From Methanolobus chelungpuianus (GTDB taxonomy: Archaea > Halobacteriota > Methanosarcinia > Methanosarcinales > Methanosarcinaceae), in the NCBI RefSeq assembly GCF_024500045.1, contig NZ_JTEO01000004.1, forward strand, positions 310,001-374,000: a stretch of DNA of 64,000 nt, read 5' to 3'. Each line of letters opens with the position of its first letter. The first letter of the stretch is position 1. A program made the translations under genes and the position numbers. This document shows, one piece after another, positions 59,087-64,000 of the stretch. The notes beneath the pieces are model-generated. The model saw only the letters and a program-made list of their open reading frames with translations. It did no database searches and was not told where the DNA came from.

Positions 59087-60349
59087 TCACTCAGGGGGCA
59101 TTCTTGCCCTTTTGAAGCTCTCGGACTCTGCCAGTACTTTTGTTGCGTCGATGCCGACCTTTGTGGTCGTTCCGTCCGGCGCGCCCCTGGGATCAAGGGA
59201 ACTGCCCCTGACGTGGGGTACTATCATGATGTCCATATCACCCTTCACCCTGGTGGCAATGGCAAACTCCACATCCTTCATATCAAATATGTCGATATCG
59301 TCATCCACCACGACCACATGCTTGAGGCTGGTGTGGCTTGCAAATGCCGCCATGATGGCATTCTTACCGTCGCCCTCGGTCTGTTTCTCTATCTGGACCA
59401 CAGCATGCAGGTAGCAGCATCCGCCCTCGGTGAGCACTACATTCTTCACAGTGGTCACTTCGCTCACGGCCTTGAATATCCTGGGCTCGTAGGGCACTCC
59501 CATCATGAGCAGGTGCTCAGGCCCCGCTGGAAGGATGCCGTGATATATTGGGTCCTTCCGGTGCAGTATCCTGGTAATATGAATGACGGGCTCTTTCCTG
59601 ACAACATCGTAAGTGCCGGTGATATCGACAAATGGACCCTCGTCCACGCGCTCTTTCGGGTCGATGTACCCTTCGAGCACTATCTCGGCATGCGGGACCT
59701 TTATTCCGTTGCTGCACTCGAACACCTCCAGCGGCTTACCCATGAGCGCGGCTGCATAGTTGAATTCTTTTCCTGCAGGCACCCTTGTGGTGGAAGCGTA
59801 TGTGACTGCCGGGTCGGCGCCTATGACTATTGCCACAGGCAGTTTCTCTCCCTTCTCAGCAGCCTTCCTGTGCATTACATAGGTATGCCTGGGAGCCACC
59901 AGTCTTGCAGCAAGTCTGGTCCTGTCCACGACCAGAAGCCTGTGGATGGCAGCGTTCATCACTCCGCCGTACTCGGTCACAACCACACCAGCGGTAATGT
60001 AGGGTCCTGCATCCTTTTCAAAATGCGTCATAATGGGAAGCTTCGTGAGATCCACTTCCGTCTCTACCACTTCTTTTGTGGGCGAGTCCTTTACCGGCAC
60101 GACCTCTCCGTCGGGGTCGACCTCGGAAAGCTTCTGTATGATCCTGTCCTTATCAACACCGAACATCGCTGCAAGTTCATCCCTGGACCCAAGGACATTC
60201 ATAATAGCACGGCTCCCGTCGACATTATGGAAGAGCACAGGAGCAGGTGTCTGTTTTGCTATCCTGGGAGCTTCGAACACCCTTGAGACAGGACGTGAGA
60301 TCTCGACCAGTTTACCGGCCTTTTTGAGTTTTTCGATAAATTCCCTCAT
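59087..60349 (-). CDS. Anhydromevalonate phosphate decarboxylase (UbiD family)
   Basis: A 420-residue UbiD-type decarboxylase that needs prenylated FMN. It would turn trans-anhydromevalonate 5-phosphate into isopentenyl phosphate. Features include HNVDGSRAIMNVLGSRDEL near residue 40, VEIVLEGYI with EGPFVDITGTYD near 240, and a terminal GSSLDPRG. In Methanosarcinales this gene with aconitase X is known to serve mevalonate conversion, so I favour that over a phenolic acid decarboxylase. A TATA candidate (60373-60386) lies just before the ATG. Confidence 0.9.
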   Translation of the reverse strand: MREFIEKLKKAGKLVEISRPVSRVFEAPRIAKQTPAPVLFHNVDGSRAIMNVLGSRDELAAMFGVDKDRIIQKLSEVDPDGEVVPVKDSPTKEVVETEVDLTKLPIMTHFEKDAGPYITAGVVVTEYGGVMNAAIHRLLVVDRTRLAARLVAPRHTYVMHRKAAEKGEKLPVAIVIGADPAVTYASTTRVPAGKEFNYAAALMGKPLEVFECSNGIKVPHAEIVLEGYIDPKERVDEGPFVDITGTYDVVRKEPVIHITRILHRKDPIYHGILPAGPEHLLMMGVPYEPRIFKAVSEVTTVKNVVLTEGGCCYLHAVVQIEKQTEGDGKNAIMAAFASHTSLKHVVVVDDDIDIFDMKDVEFAIATRVKGDMDIMIVPHVRGSSLDPRGAPDGTTTKVGIDATKVLAESESFKRARMPPE

Positions 60350-60458
60350 ACTATCATCCGTATTACAATTATGGATAGATAAAGGGAATTGTGCCTTAAA
60401 TCATTATCTTTAACGCCACCGATAAAAAGGGAACCGTCCTTTCATCAGGATTTGAAAA

Positions 60459-61277
60459 TCAGTATATTGCATGATAATAGCCGTTAATCCTGCTTACTTT
60501 TACAGGAAGGCCGAACAGATCTGACAGCTTGCCCTCGCTCAGGATCTCTTCCTTCTTCCCCTCTGCGAATACCTTCCCATCCTTCAACAGTATTACCCGG
60601 TCTATCTCCGGTATGATGTCCCCAAGGTCATGTGTCACAAGGACTATGTTCTTGCCGGCCGCTGCCACCTTCCTTGTCAGTTCACGGAACTGGTGATGGC
60701 TTTTCATATCGAGGCTGTTGGCGGGCTCATCCAGCACGAGAATCTGCGGATCGTGGACCAGGGCCCTTCCGATGAGTATTCTCCTTGCTTCGCCTGCGGA
60801 CATCTCCGATATCAGTTTACCGGAAAGGTGAGGTATCTCAAGGAACTTCATCACCTCATAGGCCGTCGCAACCATTTCAGGTCTGACCCTGTGGTTGGCA
60901 TATATCCCGATACTGCTGAAAAATCCTGACAGGACTACCTCCATACCGCTGATATCCCTCATGTAATCTAACTGGAGGTCACCTGATACTATACCAAGAA
61001 GACCACGGAGGTCAAAGATGTTCCAGCTTTCTTTGCCCATTATCCTGAAAACCATGCCGCTGCTGTCAGCACGGGGACGGTAATCGCCTGTGATCACTTT
61101 TATAATGGATGATTTTCCTGAGCCGTTGGGCCCTATAATTGCAATGTTCTCTCCCTGGCGGATATACATCCCGACAGAATCCAGTATCTTCCTGTCATTT
61201 CTGGATACTGTCACATTCCTCATTTCAAGGAGTGGCACTTCCTGTCCAGTTGTTTCTTCAGCAGAGGGCATCTTCAT
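60459..61277 (-). CDS. ABC transporter ATP-binding protein, orphan
   Basis: A 272-residue ABC ATPase. Walker A is GPNGSGKSS near residue 50, signature MSAGEARRILIGRAL near 164, Walker B LVLDEPANSLDMKS near 184 and VTHDLGDI near 218. It resembles ModF- or YusV-like ATPases. No permease or binding protein gene adjoins it, so transport is unproven; it may work with a distant permease. It is in the same direction as the kinase gene behind it, separated by 150 bases, and with UbiD ahead. Confidence 0.8.
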   Translation of the reverse strand: MKMPSAEETTGQEVPLLEMRNVTVSRNDRKILDSVGMYIRQGENIAIIGPNGSGKSSIIKVITGDYRPRADSSGMVFRIMGKESWNIFDLRGLLGIVSGDLQLDYMRDISGMEVVLSGFFSSIGIYANHRVRPEMVATAYEVMKFLEIPHLSGKLISEMSAGEARRILIGRALVHDPQILVLDEPANSLDMKSHHQFRELTRKVAAAGKNIVLVTHDLGDIIPEIDRVILLKDGKVFAEGKKEEILSEGKLSDLFGLPVKVSRINGYYHAIY

Positions 61278-61433
61278 TCACGCATTTACACTCAGGTTAG
61301 CTTTTAAGGATGGCTTTTTTTCCAGATTAACCATATCAATGCTGATAAATCTTTGCAGGAATGTAAGGAAAAGACCATCTGTTCAGCCACAGGCAGACGC
61401 TATCTGGATAAGCCGCCGGTGCATCGCTCTTTT

Positions 61434-63857
61434 TTATGGTGGGATGAAGGGTATTGTAAAACTGAAAGTGCTCCCTTTTCCCGGCTCGCTCTCAACAGTT
61501 ACATTGCCGCCATGCAGCTCCACAAGCTCCTTCACAATGGACAGTCCAAGACCGCTGCCGCTATACTGGCGCGAGAGCTGGCTGTTTATCTGTTTGAAAG
61601 GCATGAACAGTTTGTCAAAGTCACTCTCAGCTATACCTATTCCGGTATCTGTCACGGAGACCCGGACTTTATTCCCGCTTGCAGTTGCACTAAGGGCCAC
61701 CCTGCCGTTATCCGGAGTGAACTTGATGGCGTTGCTCAGAAGATTGTATATTATCTGCTTGACCTTGATCTTGTCTGCAAGCAGTTCTATGTTCTCAGGC
61801 TTGATGACGTGCAATTCAATTTTCTTCTTTCTGGCCAGGTGACCGGTCAGTTTCTCTGCATCCTCGAACACTTCATTCATGTTGAAAGGTTCCAGCTCCA
61901 GTTCCATCTTTCCGCTCTCTATCTTCGCAATGTCAAGTATATTATTGATAAGCGTCAGCAGGTACTTTCCGCTTGTTGATATGTAATTAGTATATTTCTG
62001 CTGTGTTTCGCTCAGGGGTCCCGCATAGCCTTCTGCAAGCATGTCCGAGAAGCCTATTATGGAGTTAAGTGGTGTCCGCAGTTCGTGGCTCATGCTGGCA
62101 AGGAACTCGCTCTTGATACGGTTTGCCGACTCAGCCTCCACCTTTGCCCGGAGCATGGCCTCTTCTGCTCTCTTTCTCTCTGTAATGTCCCTGACAACAG
62201 CCTGGGTAATATCCCTATATCCGTCAAGGAGTGATGCATTGATCTCAACATCGATGATATCGCCTTTTCCGGTAAGGTACTTTGTTTCCCCATGAATGAA
62301 GCTCTGTACCTTGAGCAGTTCCATTACCTTCTCCCCCTCCGGTCTCAGTTCCGGTATCAGAAGGTCTACAACCGACATCTGTTTAAGCTGCTCCTTTGTA
62401 TACCCCATGATCTCGCAGGCCTTGCTGTTGACCTCAACGATCTGTCCATCTGTCCTGTTTATAAAAATCCCGTCGCTTGACTGTTCTACGAGTGACCTGT
62501 ATCTCTTCTCACTCCTGGCAAGTTCCTCTTCAGCAAGTTTTTGTTTTGTAATGTTGCGGGCGGTGCCCAGCAGTTGTACATTCCCGTTTTCTAGTACATA
62601 GGCGGTTCCTGTGGAGTTCACCCACTGGATACTGCCATCGCCGCACACCAGCCGGTAATCTACGTTCTTTGTGACTCCGGCGTGTAGAACAGTATATTGT
62701 ATTATATTAAAGAGCTCATCCTTGTCCTCCGGATGTATGCAGGCGAAATAGTCGTCCCAGCTATGGATGGTTGTTTCAGGCAGGCCGAGTACTTTGTCAG
62801 CAGGCGCGGAGATTTGAGGGTTGATATAATTCCACTTCTCATCAATATCCGTTCTCCAGATGAGGGTGTCTATTGAAGTGACAAGTTTCCTGTAATCCTC
62901 CTCTTTACCTATGAGGCGGCTTTCTGTATACTTGCGCTCAAGAAGACTTGTTATCATTTCCCCTACAAGCTTCACCAGATAGATGCCAGATTCGTTCCAT
63001 TGCCTTTTTTCACCGACCGTGTTTATTTCAAGAAAGCCCTTGAAAGTAGATTTATAATATAAGGGAACCACCAGTACTGAAGCAATATCCATTTTTCTGA
63101 GGCTTTCTTTGATCCCTTTCCCTTCATCATTGAACTCTTCAAGGTCCGGTATATCGATGATGGCCCGTCTGTGGAATTGTTCTGATGCCCATTTGTTGTT
63201 CTTGACAGTCTCCTCTATGCCCATGCAAGAAGCGATGTTCTGTGTATTCCATCCATAGGTCCTTGTCATGCAGTCCTGGCTTTTGCTGTCAGAGTACAGG
63301 ACAGCATGGTGTGCATCCAGGAACCGGGCTACTTCCCCGAGGGCTTTTCTAATTTCACCATCTATCTCATTCAAGGTGCTATTTATCAGCCGGCTGGAGA
63401 TATGTGATATCAGTTTTTCCTTACGCAACTTCCTTTCAAGCGCTTCTTTAGCCTCTATCACTTTTGTGGCGTCCTCGACGATGCAACAGCAACCTATAAT
63501 GTTTCCCGTACTGTCGTGCAGAGGCGTTGTCTTCAAATGCATGAAAAGGGATTTTCCCCATATGGAGTAGTAAGGGATCTCTATTGTATTGATAGTTCCA
63601 TTTTCCAGAGTTTTCCTTATGGGTGCAGATATCCCTGACTCGATTATTGCCGGTGATGACAGCATATTAATTCTGCTTTTTGATTTTTCGGCAGAAGGAG
63701 ACCCCATCAGGTTAAGAAGGAATCTATTTACATATACTATATTTCCTTCCCTGTCACATGAAAGTATCCCGACGGGTAATTCTTCCATAAGTTTCAGGTA
63801 ATTATCCTCTAAGGCATACTGCTGTAACAAGGATTTCTCATGCTGCTTATCTATCAT
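61434..63857 (-). CDS. PAS/GAF sensor histidine kinase
   Basis: An 807-residue cytoplasmic kinase from the ATG at 63857. Order: PAS domain (about 20-135), GAF domain (about 160-320), PAS (about 325-450), PAS (about 455-575), HisKA with phospho-His 591 in SMSHELRTPLNSI, then HATPase with NLLSNAIKFTP, VSVTDTGIGI and GSGLGLSIVKEL. A TTG 69 bases upstream is in frame but overlaps a TATA-like GTATATAC, so it is rejected. No receiver or membrane helix. Partner and signal unknown. Confidence 0.9.
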   Translation of the reverse strand: MIDKQHEKSLLQQYALEDNYLKLMEELPVGILSCDREGNIVYVNRFLLNLMGSPSAEKSKSRINMLSSPAIIESGISAPIRKTLENGTINTIEIPYYSIWGKSLFMHLKTTPLHDSTGNIIGCCCIVEDATKVIEAKEALERKLRKEKLISHISSRLINSTLNEIDGEIRKALGEVARFLDAHHAVLYSDSKSQDCMTRTYGWNTQNIASCMGIEETVKNNKWASEQFHRRAIIDIPDLEEFNDEGKGIKESLRKMDIASVLVVPLYYKSTFKGFLEINTVGEKRQWNESGIYLVKLVGEMITSLLERKYTESRLIGKEEDYRKLVTSIDTLIWRTDIDEKWNYINPQISAPADKVLGLPETTIHSWDDYFACIHPEDKDELFNIIQYTVLHAGVTKNVDYRLVCGDGSIQWVNSTGTAYVLENGNVQLLGTARNITKQKLAEEELARSEKRYRSLVEQSSDGIFINRTDGQIVEVNSKACEIMGYTKEQLKQMSVVDLLIPELRPEGEKVMELLKVQSFIHGETKYLTGKGDIIDVEINASLLDGYRDITQAVVRDITERKRAEEAMLRAKVEAESANRIKSEFLASMSHELRTPLNSIIGFSDMLAEGYAGPLSETQQKYTNYISTSGKYLLTLINNILDIAKIESGKMELELEPFNMNEVFEDAEKLTGHLARKKKIELHVIKPENIELLADKIKVKQIIYNLLSNAIKFTPDNGRVALSATASGNKVRVSVTDTGIGIAESDFDKLFMPFKQINSQLSRQYSGSGLGLSIVKELVELHGGNVTVESEPGKGSTFSFTIPFIPP

Positions 63858-64000
63858 GATCTGATTAACCCGGAAGTTCCCGTTCCCACAATTGACTTCT
63901 GGAAAGCGTATTCTGTATATACACAAAATTATTATATTACAAGATATTTATAATTTGACATCATACGCTTCTTTGACACTGGGAACTAGAATAAGCAGGA

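Noticed and set aside
58679-60286. A 535-codon open frame on the plus strand opposite the UbiD and aconitase X genes
   Set aside because: It is antisense to two well-conserved genes, has His/Cys-rich low-similarity composition and matches no family. It is a shadow frame.
60459-61277. Assignment of the orphan ABC ATPase to molybdate or siderophore uptake
   Set aside because: No permease or binding protein adjoins it, and the sequence alone does not fix the substrate.
1-64000. tRNA, rRNA, CRISPR array, insertion sequence or prophage
   Set aside because: No T-loop signature in a cloverleaf context, no regularly spaced repeats and no transposase, integrase or phage gene was seen by eye. A tRNAscan and repeat search would settle it.

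Overview
The window is chromosomal DNA of a methanogenic archaeon of the order Methanosarcinales, most likely a methylotrophic genus of the Methanosarcinaceae. The complete mtrEDCBAFGH operon (9050-14017), coenzyme F420 ligase CofE, the YcaO/TfuA pair, archaeal SRP19, Sec61-beta, SecDF, RadB, a thermosome subunit, an Orc1/Cdc6 protein and a Methanosarcina-type S-layer protein support this. Genus assignment is inference. I saw no rRNA, tRNA, CRISPR array, transposase or prophage gene.

Layout. 1-5.4 kb: SecD (cut by the window edge) and SecF, a deoxycytidylate deaminase-like protein, CofE, a small heat-shock protein, phosphoglycerate mutase and a VTT membrane protein. 5.5-8.8 kb: aspartate kinase overlapping purM, then two unrecognised genes. 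9-14 kb: the Na+-pumping methyltransferase Mtr, with a leader at one end and a stem-loop terminator at the other. 14.2-21.5 kb: a U32-family Fe-S protein with a cysteine-rich partner, a TIM-barrel protein, UspA, DUF5806, SRP19, Sec61-beta (59 codons), MtnA, an AI-2E family permease and an HdeD-like protein. 21.6-30.8 kb: an HD phosphohydrolase, TrmI, RadB (no normal start codon), the class III ribonucleotide reductase operon nrdH-nrdD-nrdG, a DUF4349 lipoprotein and ThiL.

30.8-41.4 kb: a 1252-residue S-layer-type protein with duplicated fibronectin-like repeats, an HTH regulator divergent from a NitT/TauT-type ABC importer, a bactofilin-like protein, a PAS histidine kinase and an alpha/alpha-toroid protein. 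41.5-48.2 kb: Mrp, DUF134, UppP and NifX-like genes, then a DtxR-like regulator and a metal ABC importer that share three related operator-like sites. 48.2-55.1 kb: TfuA/YcaO (McrA thioamidation), a small ORF with a cysteine desulfurase, Cdc6, the thermosome and a DUF5350 protein. 55.1-64 kb: a dispersed inverted-repeat element, a YkgJ-type protein, a B12/radical SAM protein, the archaeal mevalonate-pathway trio (UbiD-type decarboxylase with the two phosphomevalonate dehydratase subunits), an ABC ATPase and a second PAS/GAF histidine kinase.

How the parts fit. The core is methanogenesis and its cofactors (Mtr, CofE, YcaO/TfuA), anaerobic DNA precursor synthesis (NrdHDG, deaminase), isoprenoid lipid synthesis, protein export (SecDF, Sec61-beta, SRP19) and cell envelope (S-layer, UppP). 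Several genes belong to Fe-S and metal handling (Mrp, NifX, cysteine desulfurase, DtxR/ABC importer). The points most worth checking are the AUA start of radB, the triple operator in the metal-import locus, the dispersed repeat, the structured nrd leader, the small ORF before the desulfurase, and the U32/cysteine-rich pair next to mtr.
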